64,000 nt of DNA from Pseudomonadota bacterium (GCA_018240425.1 JAFEFU010000018.1:1-64000); one strand, 5' to 3'; shown: positions 36,144 to 47,299, counted from the stretch's first letter. The notes: generated by a model from the sequence alone, not told the origin. A program made the numbers and translations.

Positions 36144-37211
36144 ATGTCCTTGCCGGTCCGGCAGCAGCTTCAGTACTGGGGGATCGCGGCGGTCCTGTTC
36201 TTCGGGCTTCTCTGGGGCCTCGGAAACGTGATCCTGCCCTTCATCGTCGGCGGCGCCATCGCCTATTTCCTCGACCCGGTCGCCGACCGGCTGGAGCGGA
36301 TGGGCCTGTCACGGGCGGCGGCGACCGCGACCATCTCCTTCATGGCACTCCTGGCCTTCGTCCTCCTCGCCCTGCTGATCGTGCCGATGCTGGTGCGCCA
36401 GCTGGTCCAGCTGGTCAACGCCGCACCGACGATCCTGGGCGAGCTGCAGACCTTCCTGACCGAACGGTTTCCGCACGCGATGGATGCCAACAACGTCGTG
36501 CGCGAGACCCTGGCCTCGCTCGGCCGGACCATCCAGGCACGGGGCGGAGAGCTGGCGACCGGGCTTCTCTCCTCGGCGATCTCGGTCATCAACTGGATCG
36601 TCTTTCTGGTCGTGGTGCCGGTCGTGGCTTTCTACCTGCTTCTCGACTGGGACCACATGGTCGCGCGCATCGACGAGGGCCTTCCCCGCGACCACCGCGA
36701 GAGCATCCGCACCATCGCCCGCGACATCGACAAGGTGCTGGCCGGATTCGTGCGGGGGCAGGTGACGGTCTGCCTGCTGATGGGCAGCTACTACGCGCTG
36801 GCGCTGATGCTGGCCGGGTTGCAGTTCGGCCTGGTCGTGGGCGCGATCGCCGGGGTCATCACCTTCATCCCCTATGTCGGCGCGCTGATCGGCGGCGCGT
36901 TGGCGATCGGGCTCGCCCTCTTCCAGTTCTGGGGCGACTGGGTGCAGATCGCCATCGTCGTCGGCATCTTCGCGGTGGGCCAGTTCCTCGAGGGCAATGT
37001 CATCACCCCGCGCCTCGTCGGCAAGTCGGTCGGCCTGCATCCGGTGTGGCTCCTGTTCGCGCTGTCGGCGATGGGGACGCTCTTCGGTTTCGTCGGAATG
37101 CTGGCCGCGGTGCCGGTGGCCGCGGCGCTTGGCGTCCTCGCCCGCTTCGGGATCGCGCAGTATCTGGCCAGCCGCCTCTACCAGGGCACCCCCAGGCAGG
37201 ACAAGGGCTGA
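36144..37211 (+). CDS. AI-2E/PerM family membrane protein
   Basis: A 355-residue polytopic protein with about eight spans. The family features are the N-terminal GNVILPFIVGGAIAYFLDP, the amphipathic middle region and the C-terminal EGNVITPRLVGKSVGLHPV. Members have been linked to autoinducer-2 or Na+/H+ export, but for most the substrate is unknown. Its stop overlaps the start of hdaA by one base (TGATG), so the two genes are coupled, an arrangement I recall from related genomes. Confidence 0.88.
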   Translation: MSLPVRQQLQYWGIAAVLFFGLLWGLGNVILPFIVGGAIAYFLDPVADRLERMGLSRAAATATISFMALLAFVLLALLIVPMLVRQLVQLVNAAPTILGELQTFLTERFPHAMDANNVVRETLASLGRTIQARGGELATGLLSSAISVINWIVFLVVVPVVAFYLLLDWDHMVARIDEGLPRDHRESIRTIARDIDKVLAGFVRGQVTVCLLMGSYYALALMLAGLQFGLVVGAIAGVITFIPYVGALIGGALAIGLALFQFWGDWVQIAIVVGIFAVGQFLEGNVITPRLVGKSVGLHPVWLLFALSAMGTLFGFVGMLAAVPVAAALGVLARFGIAQYLASRLYQGTPRQDKG

Positions 37212-37873
37212 TGCCGCGCCAGCTGACCCTTGCCCTGCCGGTGCGCGCAGCACTGGAGCGCGAGGATTTCCTGGTCTCGCCCGCCAACCGGACCGCGCTT
37301 GACCTGATCGACCGCCCCGACCTCTGGCCGCAGCGCAAGCTCCTGCTGATCGGGCCGGCGGGGTCGGGAAAGTCGCACCTGGCCCAGGTCTTTGCCCATG
37401 ACCGGGCGGCGATGATCGTCGAGGCAGGCGATCTTTTCGCCATCGACCCGCTTCCCGAGGCCCTGATCATCGAGGATGCCGACCGGCTTGCGCCCGACCG
37501 GCAGGAGATGCTGTTCCACCTGCACAACCGGATGGCGGCGGCCGGGGGGCTGCTTCTGCTGACGGCGCGGCGGCCGGTTGCCGACTGGGGCCTGACGCTC
37601 GCCGACCTGCGAAGCCGGATGGAGGCGACGGCGCTGGCCCGGCTCGATCCGCCCGACGATGCGCTTCTGGCGGCAGTGATCCTGAAACTGTTCGCCGACC
37701 GCCAGTTGCAGGTCGCGCCCTCGGTGGTCGCCTATCTGGTCAGCCGGATCGAGCGGTCCTTCGCCGCGGCGCGGGCGATCGTCGCGGCCCTGGACGCGCG
37801 GGCGCTGGCGCTTGGCCGGCCGGTGACGCGGGCGCTGGCGGCAGAGTGTCTGGACAGGGCGCCCGCTCCGTGA
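37211..37873 (+). CDS. hdaA: DnaA-related protein Hda (HdaA)
   Basis: A 220-residue AAA+ protein. Walker A is GPAGSGKSHLAQ and the Walker B region is ALIIEDADRL, followed by a sensor-type segment LTARRPVADWGL. The N-terminus QLTLALPVRAALEREDFLV carries the QL-type clamp-binding pattern of Hda proteins. It has no DNA-binding domain IV. With the DNA clamp it promotes ATP hydrolysis on DnaA, limiting re-initiation of replication. It is coupled to the upstream PerM-like gene. Confidence 0.88.
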   Translation: MPRQLTLALPVRAALEREDFLVSPANRTALDLIDRPDLWPQRKLLLIGPAGSGKSHLAQVFAHDRAAMIVEAGDLFAIDPLPEALIIEDADRLAPDRQEMLFHLHNRMAAAGGLLLLTARRPVADWGLTLADLRSRMEATALARLDPPDDALLAAVILKLFADRQLQVAPSVVAYLVSRIERSFAAARAIVAALDARALALGRPVTRALAAECLDRAPAP

Positions 37874-37915
37874 TCCAGTCATGGAACCGTTACCCTTCAG
37901 GCCGATAAGCCGCCC

Positions 37916-40075
37916 ATGACCCAGGCCGATTTCCTCGAGTCCCCTTTTCCTGCCCCCGCCCGCCTGCCCGAGGCCGAGATCGCCGGGCCGAAGCGCTTCT
38001 TCAACCGCGAGGTCAGCTGGCTGGCCTTCAACTGGCGTGTCGTCGACGAAAGCCGCAACCCGCGCGTGCCGCTTCTGGAACGGGTGCGGTTCCTGTCGAT
38101 CTCGGCCACCAACCTTGACGAGTTCTATACCGTGCGCGTCGCCGGCCTGCGCCAGCTGGCGCGCGCCGGCAATGCGCTGCCCTCGGACGACGGGCTGAAC
38201 CCGGCCGAGCAGCTGGCCCTGGTCAACGAGGATGCGCGGCGGCTGATGGGAATGCAGCAGACGGTCTGGAACCGGCTGAAGCGCGAGATGGAGGCGCAGG
38301 GCATCACCCTTCTGACCCGCGGCAAGCTGACGAGGCGCGACGAGGCATACCTTTCGGACTACTTCCTCGCCCAGGTCTTTCCGGTGCTCTCGCCCCTCGC
38401 GATCGACCCGGCCCATCCCTTCCCCTTCATCCCCAACACCGGCTTCTGCCTGGCGATGGAGCTGGAGCGCGCCGCCGACGGGCGGCGGATGCAGGCGCTT
38501 CTGCCCATTCCCCAGCAGGTCCGCCGCTTCATCGCCCTGCCCGGCCCGGCGCGTTTCCTGCCGATGGAGGAGTTGTTGCTTCTCCACCTCGGCTCGCTCT
38601 TTCCCGGCTATCGCGACGTGGGGCACTGCACCTTCCGGGTGCTGCGCGACAGCGACCTCGAGGTCGAGGACGAGGCCGAGGATCTGGTGCGCGAGTTCGA
38701 GACCGCGCTGAAGCGGCGGCGGCGCGGCCAGGTGATCCGGCTGAAGATCACCGCCGGTGCCCCGGAGGGCCTGCGGGCGCTCATCATGGAGGAGCTTGGC
38801 GTTTCCCCCGACGAGATGGTCGAGGTCAAGGGCATGGTCGGCATGGCCGACGTGAAGGAACTGGTGCTCGACCGGCGCGACCTCTTGTGGCCGCCCTTCA
38901 CCCCCCGCGTCCCCGAGCGGGTGCTGGACCATGACGGCGACATGTTCGCGGCGATCCGTCAGAAGGACATGCTGCTGCACCATCCCTACGAGACCTTCGA
39001 CATGGTGGTGCGCTTCCTGACCCAGGCGGCGGCCGATCCCAACGTGCTGGCGATCAAGCAGACGCTCTACCGCACCTCGCAGGACAGTCCGATCGTCGCG
39101 GCGCTGTGCGAGGCCGCCGAGGCGGGCAAGACGGTGACGGCGCTGGTCGAGCTGAAGGCGCGCTTCGACGAGGCGGCGAACATCCGCCAGTCGCGGCGGC
39201 TGGAACGGGCGGGCGCCCATGTCGTCTACGGCTTCACCAACTACAAGACCCATGCCAAGATCTCGACCGTGGTGCGCCGCGAGGGCGCCGATCTGGTGAC
39301 CTACACCCATTACGGCACCGGCAACTACCATCCGATCACCGCGCGCATCTATACCGACCTGTCGCTCTTTACCTGCAACGCCGCGCTCGGGCGCGACGCG
39401 ACCAAGGTCTTCAACTATCTCTCGGGTTATGTGCAGCCCGAGGGGCTGGAGAACCTGGCGATCTCGCCCACCACGCTGAAGCCGCGGCTTCTCGACCTGA
39501 TCGCCGCCGAGGCCGGCCATGCCCGCGCCGGACGCCCGGCCGAAATCTGGGCCAAGCTGAATTCGGTGATCGAGGCCGACATCATCGACGCGCTTTACGC
39601 GGCAAGCCAGGCCGGGGTCAGGATCAACCTTGTGGTGCGCGGCATCTGCGGCCTGCGCCCCGGAATCCTGGGCCTGTCCGAGAACATCCGGGTGAAGTCG
39701 ATCGTCGGGCGCTTCCTGGAACACAGCCGCATCGTCTGCTTCGGCAACGGCCACGGCCTGCCCTCGAAGAAGGCCCGCGTCTTCATCTCGTCCGCCGACT
39801 GGATGGGGCGCAACCTGTCGCGGCGGGTCGAGACGCTGGTGGAGACGCTGAACGACACGGTCAAGGCGCAGATCGTCAGCCAGATCATGGCGGCGAACCT
39901 CGCCGACGAGGCGCAAAGCTGGGTGCTGCAACCCGACGGGCGCTATCTGCGCGACCTGCCCGAGGGCGCCGACCTGTTCAGCTGCCACACGTTCTTCATG
40001 GAGAACCCCTCGCTGTCGGGGCGGGGTTCGGCGGGGGCCAAGGACGTGCCGCGCCTGGCCCGTGCCCGCGACTGA
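37916..40075 (+). CDS. ppk: Polyphosphate kinase 1
   Basis: A 719-residue PPK1 that polymerises the terminal phosphate of ATP. The N-terminal helical domain begins [16 protein letters not shown]. The catalytic phosphohistidine segment [18 protein letters not shown] and the second His/Arg region near [17 protein letters not shown] are present. ppx lies 96 bases downstream on the same strand, the usual pairing of synthesis and degradation. No Pho box was recognised in the 42-base leader. Confidence 0.95.
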   Translation: MTQADFLESPFPAPARLPEAEIAGPKRFFNREVSWLAFNWRVVDESRNPRVPLLERVRFLSISATNLDEFYTVRVAGLRQLARAGNALPSDDGLNPAEQLALVNEDARRLMGMQQTVWNRLKREMEAQGITLLTRGKLTRRDEAYLSDYFLAQVFPVLSPLAIDPAHPFPFIPNTGFCLAMELERAADGRRMQALLPIPQQVRRFIALPGPARFLPMEELLLLHLGSLFPGYRDVGHCTFRVLRDSDLEVEDEAEDLVREFETALKRRRRGQVIRLKITAGAPEGLRALIMEELGVSPDEMVEVKGMVGMADVKELVLDRRDLLWPPFTPRVPERVLDHDGDMFAAIRQKDMLLHHPYETFDMVVRFLTQAAADPNVLAIKQTLYRTSQDSPIVAALCEAAEAGKTVTALVELKARFDEAANIRQSRRLERAGAHVVYGFTNYKTHAKISTVVRREGADLVTYTHYGTGNYHPITARIYTDLSLFTCNAALGRDATKVFNYLSGYVQPEGLENLAISPTTLKPRLLDLIAAEAGHARAGRPAEIWAKLNSVIEADIIDALYAASQAGVRINLVVRGICGLRPGILGLSENIRVKSIVGRFLEHSRIVCFGNGHGLPSKKARVFISSADWMGRNLSRRVETLVETLNDTVKAQIVSQIMAANLADEAQSWVLQPDGRYLRDLPEGADLFSCHTFFMENPSLSGRGSAGAKDVPRLARARD

Positions 40076-40171
40076 GGGGGGCGAGCGCCCCGCGAGCCGC
40101 CTTGCGCCCCCGACCGGAACCGCTAGTCTGCCGCGCGGGGGAATCTGTGGCTGCATCAGCGGGGACCGCAC

Positions 40172-41737
40172 ATGAAGAAGAGGCCCGAGCTTCCGCCCGA
40201 GGACAGCGCGCCTTTCGGCCATTCGCTGTTCGATGACCCATCGGCGCGGGCGCTGGAAAGGGTCGGCGTCGTCGATGTCGGATCGAACTCGGTGCGGCTG
40301 GTCGTCTTTGACGGGGCGGCGCGCAGCCCGGCCTATTTCTACAACGAGAAGATCCTTGCCGGCCTTGGCAAGGGCCTGGCGCAGACCGGCCGGCTGAACC
40401 CCGAGGGGCGGGCGCGGGCGCTGGCCGCGCTGAAGCGGTTCGCGGCGCTGGCCGAGGGGATGGACCTGCCGCCCCTGACCTGCGTGGCCACCGCCGCCGC
40501 GCGCGAGGCCACCGACGGACCCGAATTCGTGCGCGAGGTCGAAGGCGAGACCGGGCTGAAGCTCTGGGTGATCGACGGTGCCGAGGAGGCGCGGCTGTCG
40601 GCGCAGGGCGTGCTTCTCGGCTGGCCCGAGGCGCAGGGCCTGGTCTGCGACATGGGCGGCAACTCGATGGAGCTGGCCGAACTGAAGGAAGGCCGGGTCG
40701 GACGGCGGGCGACATCGCCGCTCGGCCCCTTCCGCCTGCAACAGGTTCCCGGCGGAAAACCGGGCATCCTCAAGCACATCCGCGCCGTCGTTCGCGGGCT
40801 TGCCGCCGACATCGGCACCGATCACGACCGCATCTACCTGGTCGGCGGCTCGTGGCGGGCGATCGCGCGGCTGGACATGGAGCGGCGCGCCTATCCGATG
40901 ACGGTCCTGCACGAATACCGCATGGACCCCGCCGCCCTGGTCGAGACCCTGGACTGGATCGGCCGGACCGACCTTGACTCCCTGAGGATGAAGACCGGCA
41001 CCTCGCAGGCGCGGCTTGACCTGGTGCCCTTGGCGGCGCTGGTCTTGAAGGAGCTGGTCAAGGTCTTTGCCCCGCGCGAGATCGACGTGTCGTCCTATGG
41101 CATCCGCGAGGGGCTTCTCTACGAGCAGATGCCCGAGAAGCTGCGCCGCCGCGATCCGCTGATCGAGGCCTGCCGCTATGCCGAGCAGACGATGGCGCGG
41201 ATGCCGGGCTTCGGCAAGAAGCTGTTCCACTTCCTGATGCCGATCTATGGCACCGCCCCGCCCGAGCGGCTGAGGATGGTGCGCGCGGCCTGCCTTCTCC
41301 ATGACACGACCTGGCGCGCCCACCCGGACTACCGGGCCGAGGTCTGCTTCGACAATGCCACGCGCGCCAATCTCGGCGGCCTGTCGCATCAGGAGCGGGT
41401 GTTCCTGGGGCTGGCGCTGCTGCACCGCTACAAGAACTCGCGCGCCGGGTCTCGGCTCGAGCCCCTGTTCGCGCTGCTGCCCCCGGCGGAAGTCCAGGCC
41501 GCCGAGATCCTCGGCAAGGCCATGCGCTTCGGCGCCATGCTGTCGGCCCAGTCGCCCGAGCGGACCGGAACCCTTGCCTATGATCCGGTGGCGCGGCGGC
41601 TGACCTTCCGGCTGAACCGCGGCGCCGAGGCGCTGTTCGGAGAGGTGGCGCAGGCGCGGTTCCAGTCGCTGGCCGAGGCCCTGGGCGCGGCGGCCGACGT
41701 GCAGCCGGAAGCCGCCGGCGATCCGGTCGAGGCTTGA
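40172..41737 (+). CDS. ppx: Exopolyphosphatase/guanosine pentaphosphate phosphatase family
   Basis: A 521-residue member of the Ppx/GppA family in the actin-like ATPase superfamily. Phosphate loop 1 is [16 protein letters not shown] and loop 2 is [13 protein letters not shown]. An HD-like C-terminal helical region follows ([14 protein letters not shown]). It removes terminal phosphates from polyphosphate, and some members also convert pppGpp to ppGpp. It follows ppk. Confidence 0.92.
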   Translation: MKKRPELPPEDSAPFGHSLFDDPSARALERVGVVDVGSNSVRLVVFDGAARSPAYFYNEKILAGLGKGLAQTGRLNPEGRARALAALKRFAALAEGMDLPPLTCVATAAAREATDGPEFVREVEGETGLKLWVIDGAEEARLSAQGVLLGWPEAQGLVCDMGGNSMELAELKEGRVGRRATSPLGPFRLQQVPGGKPGILKHIRAVVRGLAADIGTDHDRIYLVGGSWRAIARLDMERRAYPMTVLHEYRMDPAALVETLDWIGRTDLDSLRMKTGTSQARLDLVPLAALVLKELVKVFAPREIDVSSYGIREGLLYEQMPEKLRRRDPLIEACRYAEQTMARMPGFGKKLFHFLMPIYGTAPPERLRMVRAACLLHDTTWRAHPDYRAEVCFDNATRANLGGLSHQERVFLGLALLHRYKNSRAGSRLEPLFALLPPAEVQAAEILGKAMRFGAMLSAQSPERTGTLAYDPVARRLTFRLNRGAEALFGEVAQARFQSLAEALGAAADVQPEAAGDPVEA

Positions 41738-41786
41738 CCCCGCGGCCCGCGCGGCCCACATCTGGACGGACAGGGCGGAGACGCGC

Positions 41787-43199
41787 GTGACCATCCGTTT
41801 CGACAATTCCTATGCCCGCCTGCCGGACCGCTTCTTCGTCCGCCAGGCGCCGGTGCCGGTCGCGGCCCCGGCGCTGATCGCCGTGAACGAGGATCTGGCG
41901 CGGCGGCTGGGGCTGGACCCGGCGGCCTTGGCGTCCGACCCGGCGCTTCTGACCGGCAACCGCCTGCCCGAGGGCGCCGAGCCGATCGCGCAGGCCTATG
42001 CCGGCCACCAGTTCGGCGGCTGGGTGCCGCAGCTGGGCGACGGGCGGGCGCTGCTTCTGGGCGAGGTGATCGCGCCCGACGGCGCGCGCTTCGACCTGGC
42101 GCTGAAGGGGTCAGGGCAGACCGCCTTTTCGCGGCGCGGCGACGGGCGGGCCTGGGTCGGCCCGGTGATCCGCGAATATATCCTGTCCGAGGCGATGTCG
42201 GCGCTCGGGGTGCCGACCACCCGGGCGCTGGCCGCCGCCACCACCGGCGAGACGATCCTGCGCGAGGGGCCGCGCCCCGGCGCGGTGCTGATGCGGGTGG
42301 CGTCCAGCCACATCCGCGTCGGCACCTTCCAGTATTTCGCCGCGCGGCAGGACAGGGACGCGCTGGCGGCGCTGGTCGCCCACGTCATCGCCCGCCACTA
42401 TCCGCAGGCCGACAGGCCCCTGGCGCTCATGGGTGCGGTGATGGAACGGCAGGCGCGGCTCATCGCCCGCTGGATGGCGCTTGGCTTCATCCACGGGGTG
42501 ATGAACACCGACAACATGGCGGTCTCGGGCGAGACCATCGACTATGGGCCTTGCGCCTTCATGGACGGCTATGACCCGCGCAAGGTCTATTCCTCGATCG
42601 ACCAGTTCGGGCGCTATGCCTATGGCAACCAGCCCAACATCGCGCTGTGGAACCTGGCGCAGTTCGCCTCGTGCCTCTTGCCGCTGATGGGCGAGGAGGA
42701 ACCCGCGATCGCGGCGCTGACCGGGGTGCTGGACGGTTTCCCCGCGATCTACGAGGGCGAATGGCTGCGGCTGTTTCGCGCCAAGATCGGCATCACCACC
42801 GACGATCCCGGCGACGGCGAGCTGATCGAGACGCTGTTGACCCGGATGGCGGCGGCGGGGGCGGACTTCACCCGCACCTTCAGGGGCCTGGGCAACGGGC
42901 TGGCGGCGGCCGAATTCACCGACCCTGCCCCCTTCCGCGCCTGGGAGCGCGACTGGCGCGCGCGGATCGCGGCCGAGCCCGATCCCTGGGCGGTGATGGC
43001 GGGCGCGAACCCGGCCTTCATCCCCCGCAACCACCGCGTCGAAGAGGCGATCCGCGCCGCCGTCTCGGGCGATCTCGGGCCGTTCCGGCGGCTCAACCGG
43101 GTGCTTGCGCGTCCCTACGAGGATCAGCCCGGGGCGCTGGACCTAGCGCTTGCCCCCCTTCCCGACGAGGAAGTGCGCCGCACCTTCTGCGGGACGTGA
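41787..43199 (+). CDS. selO: Protein adenylyltransferase SelO
   Basis: A 470-residue pseudokinase-fold enzyme of the SelO/YdiU family that transfers AMP to Ser/Thr/Tyr of target proteins. The motifs [55 protein letters not shown] and the C-terminal TFCGT, with a Cys where eukaryotic homologues carry selenocysteine, are all present. The start is GTG, with GGCGGAG upstream. Known roles are in redox stress. It follows ppx by 49 bases. Confidence 0.93.
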   Translation: MTIRFDNSYARLPDRFFVRQAPVPVAAPALIAVNEDLARRLGLDPAALASDPALLTGNRLPEGAEPIAQAYAGHQFGGWVPQLGDGRALLLGEVIAPDGARFDLALKGSGQTAFSRRGDGRAWVGPVIREYILSEAMSALGVPTTRALAAATTGETILREGPRPGAVLMRVASSHIRVGTFQYFAARQDRDALAALVAHVIARHYPQADRPLALMGAVMERQARLIARWMALGFIHGVMNTDNMAVSGETIDYGPCAFMDGYDPRKVYSSIDQFGRYAYGNQPNIALWNLAQFASCLLPLMGEEEPAIAALTGVLDGFPAIYEGEWLRLFRAKIGITTDDPGDGELIETLLTRMAAAGADFTRTFRGLGNGLAAAEFTDPAPFRAWERDWRARIAAEPDPWAVMAGANPAFIPRNHRVEEAIRAAVSGDLGPFRRLNRVLARPYEDQPGALDLALAPLPDEEVRRTFCGT

Positions 43200-43205
43200 T
43201 CCGCC

Positions 43206-43853
43206 TCAGCGCCCGAGCTTGCGGAAGAAGCGGCGGTTCTTGACCACGAACTCCTGCAAGATTCCGGTCAGCCCGCCCAGCTGCCGCTTCTTCAGGAACA
43301 GGAAACCGGCGAAGGCGCCGATGCTGGCGCCGATGCAGTCGACGATCAGATCGCCCATCGTGTCCAGAAGCCCCGACTTCTGCATGTTGGCGCCGAAGAT
43401 CCGGTCCATGCTGAATTCGAAGATCTCCCAGACCGCGCCGATCATCACCGCAAAGCAGAAGCCCATGAAGGCCACCGCCCAGGCCGGTGCGGCATAGCGG
43501 TCGCCGTTGAACAGCGTGAACATGAACAGGAAGCCGATGAGGCCGAAGCCCACCGCCGAGCCTCCGTGCAGGATGATGTCCCACCACCAGTAACGGTTGT
43601 AGAAATCCATCTCCTCACCGAGGAAGATGGTGGCGAAGGTGAAGATGACGATGGCGGCGACGAAGCGCACCGGCAGGTCGATGCCAAGCCGCTGCTCGGC
43701 CAGCACCGGCACGAACGACAGGGCCAGAGTCGCCAACGCCACGAAGCCCAGAGACCAGCGCCCCTCGACCAGCGCGACGGGAATCGCCAGCGCCAGCAGC
43801 GCCCAGATCGCGTGGGTCACGAAGGTCTGATCGCGGATCTTGCGCATGAGCAT
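43206..43853 (-). CDS. DUF2238-like membrane protein
   Basis: A 215-residue protein with about six membrane spans. The segments WWDIILHGGSAVGFG and GAVWEIFEFSMDRIFG, with a later DTMGDLIVDCIGA, match the conserved acidic/His pattern of the YjdF/DUF2238 family. Function is unknown. An ATG at 43847 is an alternative start. It ends 7 bases from the selO stop, in convergent orientation, and is divergent from the next phosphodiesterase-like gene. Confidence 0.8.
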   Translation of the reverse strand: MLMRKIRDQTFVTHAIWALLALAIPVALVEGRWSLGFVALATLALSFVPVLAEQRLGIDLPVRFVAAIVIFTFATIFLGEEMDFYNRYWWWDIILHGGSAVGFGLIGFLFMFTLFNGDRYAAPAWAVAFMGFCFAVMIGAVWEIFEFSMDRIFGANMQKSGLLDTMGDLIVDCIGASIGAFAGFLFLKKRQLGGLTGILQEFVVKNRRFFRKLGR

Positions 43854-43918
43854 GATCCGGATATGAGAATGCTCCGGCGGCCCTTCAAGCTTGCGCCGTC
43901 CGGGACTATGTTCAGGCC

Positions 43919-44626
43919 ATGCGCGTGCGGCTGGCCAGCTACAACATCCACAAGTGCCTGGGGCTCGACCGCCGCCGCCGGCCCGACCGGGTGCTGGCGG
44001 TCATGGCCGGCCTCGATGCCGACGTGATCGCCCTGCAGGAAGTCGATCACCGCCTGGGCCATCGCCCCGCGGCGCTGTCGCGCGATCTGGCCGAACATGC
44101 GACCGGCCTCCGGGCGGTTCCCGCAGCACTGGGGCGGCACAGTTTCGGCTGGCATGGTCAGGTGATCCTGGCGCGGCCGGGGCTGGAACTGACGGGACTG
44201 GTGCGCATTGATCTGCCGGGGCTCGAGCCGCGCGGGGCGCTGGCGGCAGAGTTCCGCGGCGACGGGCCGGCCTTCCGGGTGATCGCGGTGCATCTCGGCC
44301 TCTTTCGCCGGTCGCGCAAGCTGCAACTGGCGGCGCTGGCCGCGGCCTTGTCGCACCGCCCGGCCCTGCCCACCGCGATCATCGGCGACTTCAACGAATG
44401 GTCGCCGGCGCGGGGCACCGAAACCCTGGGCGCGGGCTTTACCGTCCACGCGCCGGGGCCGAGCTTTCCCGCCGCCCGCCCGGTGGCGCGGCTGGACCGG
44501 ATCGCGCTTGGCCCCGACCTGCATCTGATGGCGGCGGGCACCCATCACAACGGGCCGGCGCGCATCGCGTCGGACCACCTGCCGATCTGGGCCGATGTCA
44601 GGGTCGGACCGGCGCAGGCGGGGTGA
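43919..44626 (+). CDS. Endonuclease/exonuclease/phosphatase family protein
   Basis: A 235-residue member of the EEP superfamily. The motifs are RLASYNIHKC (metal Asn), ALQEVD (metal Glu), IIGDFNEWSP (Asp/Asn) and SDHLPIWA (Asp-His pair). This set fits a Mg-dependent phosphodiesterase acting on nucleic acid, inositol phosphates or lipids. No signal peptide is present, so it is cytoplasmic. The substrate is not predictable. Confidence 0.85.
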   Translation: MRVRLASYNIHKCLGLDRRRRPDRVLAVMAGLDADVIALQEVDHRLGHRPAALSRDLAEHATGLRAVPAALGRHSFGWHGQVILARPGLELTGLVRIDLPGLEPRGALAAEFRGDGPAFRVIAVHLGLFRRSRKLQLAALAAALSHRPALPTAIIGDFNEWSPARGTETLGAGFTVHAPGPSFPAARPVARLDRIALGPDLHLMAAGTHHNGPARIASDHLPIWADVRVGPAQAG

Positions 44627-44664
44627 AGGCGCGACGAAGGCGGGGCGGGGAAGGCGGGGCGGGG

Positions 44665-45204
44665 TCAGCCTTCCGATGCGATTCCGGCGCGGGTGCCTTC
44701 GGCGGTGGCGCGGAAGGTGGCGCGGGCGGCATCGGGAACGGCGGGCAGTTTCGCCACCACCGCTTCGGCCCAGGCCACATAGTCCAGGCGGCGGGCGCGC
44801 GACCAGCCGACCGGCGGCGTCTGCCCGAGCGAGCGGACATTGCTGATCTTGTCGCAGATCTTGACCAGCGCCGCCTCGGCGCTCTTGAAGGGCGCATGTT
44901 CGACCTGAAGGCGCTTGCGCATGGCCTTGGCCAGGCTCTTGTCGTCGGTCAGCTCGCCCACCAGTGCCGCGACATGGGGGCCAAAGCTCGCCTCGATGTC
45001 GGCAAGCGTGGTCGGCGGACAATCCTCGACCGTGTCATGCAGCCAGGCGGCGGCGATGGCCGCGGGCGTGCCGCCGAAGCCGGCCACGAGGCCGGCGACC
45101 TCGGCCGGGTGGCCGATGTAGGGCGAACAGTCGCGATCCTTGCGCGCTTGCCCTGCATGTTTCACTTCGGCGAACGCCGCCGCGCGGCGGATGATGTCCG
45201 TCAT
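44665..45204 (-). CDS. Stand-alone HD hydrolase, MESH1/SpoT-like
   Basis: A 179-residue HD-domain protein. The metal residues His32 (YIGHPAEVAG) and His56-Asp57 (WLHDTVED), plus the downstream ELTDDKSL and ALVKICDKISN, match small alarmone hydrolases of the MESH1 type that remove pyrophosphate from (p)ppGpp. It has no synthetase, TGS or ACT domain. The start at 45204 has AAGGGAG upstream. ppGpp hydrolysis is likely but other nucleotide pyrophosphates or NADPH are possible substrates. Confidence 0.8.
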   Translation of the reverse strand: MTDIIRRAAAFAEVKHAGQARKDRDCSPYIGHPAEVAGLVAGFGGTPAAIAAAWLHDTVEDCPPTTLADIEASFGPHVAALVGELTDDKSLAKAMRKRLQVEHAPFKSAEAALVKICDKISNVRSLGQTPPVGWSRARRLDYVAWAEAVVAKLPAVPDAARATFRATAEGTRAGIASEG

Positions 45205-45398
45205 CGCAGATCTCCCTTGCGGATCGGGCCGCGCGCGGGACCCGGCACAAGCGGCCGGAGCCGAAGATCGGCACGGATGTCGCGTCGCGCAGGCGGTTGG
45301 GGAAAATGCGGCGACGGCCCTCTGGCCGTCCGCCACAACCCCACTCTCGCGCCCTGGCGCGATCCGGTCAAGCCCGAATGCACGGCGGCACCGCTGGA

Positions 45399-45617
45399 TC
45401 AGACCGGCATGTTGTCCCACAGACTGTCATCATGAGGGTCAGCCGCCGAAGCCGCCACGGACGTCCGCGACACCAGCGGGCGGCGGCCGATCGCCGTAAC
45501 GTCCAGCGCCCCCACTCGCGACCGCAGGGCGCGGCGCAGCGCCTCCAGCCGCTCTGGATCGGCGATGGCATCGTCCAGAATGCTGTCGAATGACCTTTCT
45601 TTCCTGTCGTGAAGCAT
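45399..45617 (-). CDS. Small hypothetical protein
   Basis: A 72-residue reading frame starting MLHDRKERSFDSILDDAIADPERLEALRR, preceded by a GGGGGG stretch. The N-terminal half is a charged amphipathic helix and the C-terminal part is polar. No family is recognised. It is the only plausible gene between the HD hydrolase and tig. Codon use is like the neighbours, but the call remains tentative. Confidence 0.4.
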   Translation of the reverse strand: MLHDRKERSFDSILDDAIADPERLEALRRALRSRVGALDVTAIGRRPLVSRTSVAASAADPHDDSLWDNMPV

Positions 45618-45809
45618 GGTTATCCCCCCGGGAGTGAATGGCGCACTCGTCACGCGACTCGGGTTGGGCCACATGACGCGGCGTCAACCTCAGAGTGAAT
45701 GTAAGGATTCCCTTCGACAGTTGCACAACACAAATCGTCGCGCCCCGGCCGACGGCGGAACCCCGCCGACGGGGCCGCGAAGCCAGCCGGAAGGGCGGCC
45801 CGCGCCAAA

Positions 45810-45835
45810 GGAAAAGGGCCGCCCGAAGGCGGCCC
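45810..45835 (-). terminator. Intrinsic terminator of tig
   Basis: On the minus strand the arms gggccgcc and ggcggccc enclose a ttcg tetraloop and are followed by ttttcctttgg. It lies 26 bases after the tig stop. Confidence 0.9.
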
Positions 45836-45860
45836 CTGTCGTCTGCCGTCGCCGGCCGGA

Positions 45861-47195
45861 TCAGAGCTCGTCCAGCGCTTCGACCGCCTTTTGCAGCTTG
45901 TCCTTCGAGACTTCCTTTTCGGTCACCTTGGCGCCGGCGAAGATGTGATCGACGACCTTGTCCTCGAAGATCGGCGCGCGCAGCTGCTGCTGCATCTGCG
46001 GGTTCTTCTGCACGAATTCGAAGAAGGCACGTTCCTGGCCCGGATACTGGCGGGCCTGGGCGAGAACCGCCTGGGTCATCTCGGCGTCGGTCACCTCGAC
46101 CTTTTCCTTGCGCCCGAGTTCGGCGAGCAGCAGCCCGAGGCGCACCCGGCGCTCGGCCAGCTTCTTGTGCTCGTCGGTGGTCTCGATCGAGCCGTGGTCA
46201 TGGCCGTGGTGGTCGGGGTTCTCGTCGTGCCACAGCTGGTGGGCGATCTGGTGGGCCTCGGCCTCGACCAGGGTCGGCGGCAGATCGAAGCTGACCAGCC
46301 CGTCAAGCTGGTCGAGAAGCGCGCGCTTCATCACCGCGCGGGCGGCGCCCTTGTATTCGGCCTCAAGCCGCTCGGCCACCTGGGTCTTCAGCGCGTCAAG
46401 GCTCTCGGCGCCGAACTTCTTGGCCAGCTCGTCGTCGATCTCGGCCGGCTTCGGCCCGTTCACCGACTTGACGGTGCAGGCAAAGACCGCGGCCTTCCCG
46501 GCCAGATGCGCGGCATGATAGCTTTCGGGGAAGGTCACGTTGACCGAAACCTCGTCGCCGGCCTTGGCGCCGACCAGCTGGTCCTCGAAGCCGGGGATGA
46601 AGCTGTTCGAGCCGAGGACCAGCGGATAATCCTCGCCGGCGCCGCCGTCGAACGGCACGCCGTCGACCGAGCCCTTGAAGTCGATCACCACCTGATCGCC
46701 GTCCTTGGCCTTGCTGCCCTTCTTCCTCTCCTCGAAGGACTGGGCCGACTTCGCCAGGTTCTCCAGCGCCTCGGCCACGGCCTTGTCCTCGGCCTTGACC
46801 ACCAGCCGCTCGAGCTTGACCTTGGAGACGTCGAGCGCCGGGATCTCGGGCAGCGCCTCGTAGCTCATCTCGACCACGACATCCTGGCCCTCTTTCCAGT
46901 TGTCGCCGCCCTTCATCTCGACCTTGGGCTGCATCGCCGGGCGTTCGCCCGACTTGTCGAAATGGTCCTTCATCGCCCCGTCGATGGCTTCCTGCATCGC
47001 ATCGCCCAGAACCCGGGGGCCAAACTGCTTGCGCAGCATCGCCATCGGCACCTTGCCCTTGCGGAAGCCCTTGATCTCGACCTCGGGCTGCGCCTCGATG
47101 AGTTTCTCGGTGACTTTCGCGTCAAGCTCGGCCGCGCTCACGGTGATCGTGTAGCCGCGCTTCAGTCCGTCCTTCAGGGTCTCGGTCAGCTGCAT
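45861..47195 (-). CDS. tig: Trigger factor
   Basis: A 444-residue ribosome-associated chaperone and peptidyl-prolyl isomerase. The ribosome-binding signature GFRKGKVP lies near residue 45, the FKBP-type domain ([20 protein letters not shown]) follows around 160, and the C-terminal helical arms complete the usual layout. The start [10 protein letters not shown] at 47195 is the family's N-terminus; open sequence further upstream runs into the tRNA gene. It is transcribed after tRNA-Leu on the same strand. Confidence 0.95.
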   Translation of the reverse strand: MQLTETLKDGLKRGYTITVSAAELDAKVTEKLIEAQPEVEIKGFRKGKVPMAMLRKQFGPRVLGDAMQEAIDGAMKDHFDKSGERPAMQPKVEMKGGDNWKEGQDVVVEMSYEALPEIPALDVSKVKLERLVVKAEDKAVAEALENLAKSAQSFEERKKGSKAKDGDQVVIDFKGSVDGVPFDGGAGEDYPLVLGSNSFIPGFEDQLVGAKAGDEVSVNVTFPESYHAAHLAGKAAVFACTVKSVNGPKPAEIDDELAKKFGAESLDALKTQVAERLEAEYKGAARAVMKRALLDQLDGLVSFDLPPTLVEAEAHQIAHQLWHDENPDHHGHDHGSIETTDEHKKLAERRVRLGLLLAELGRKEKVEVTDAEMTQAVLAQARQYPGQERAFFEFVQKNPQMQQQLRAPIFEDKVVDHIFAGAKVTEKEVSKDKLQKAVEALDEL

Positions 47196-47214
47196 TCCTT
47201 CGTCCTTTTCCTCT

Positions 47215-47299
47215 TGGTGCGGGTGGAGGGACTTGAACCCCCACGCCGTTAGGCGCCAGAACCTAAATCTGGTGCGTCTGCCAATTTCGCCACACCCGC
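47215..47299 (-). tRNA. tRNA-Leu (UAG)
   Basis: On the minus strand the sequence folds as a long-variable-arm tRNA of 85 bases with the 3' CCA encoded. The acceptor arms are GCGGGTG and CACCCGC. The anticodon stem CCAGA/TCTGG encloses TTTAGGT, giving anticodon TAG. The T-loop GTTCAAGTC is standard. It lies about 20 bases upstream of tig, same strand. Confidence 0.95.

Noticed and set aside
37178..41806. Very long minus-strand open frame (over 1500 codons) opposite hdaA, ppk and ppx
   Set aside because: It has low-complexity Arg/Gly/His-rich content, matches no family, and is antisense to three well-supported genes. High GC content makes such frames common.
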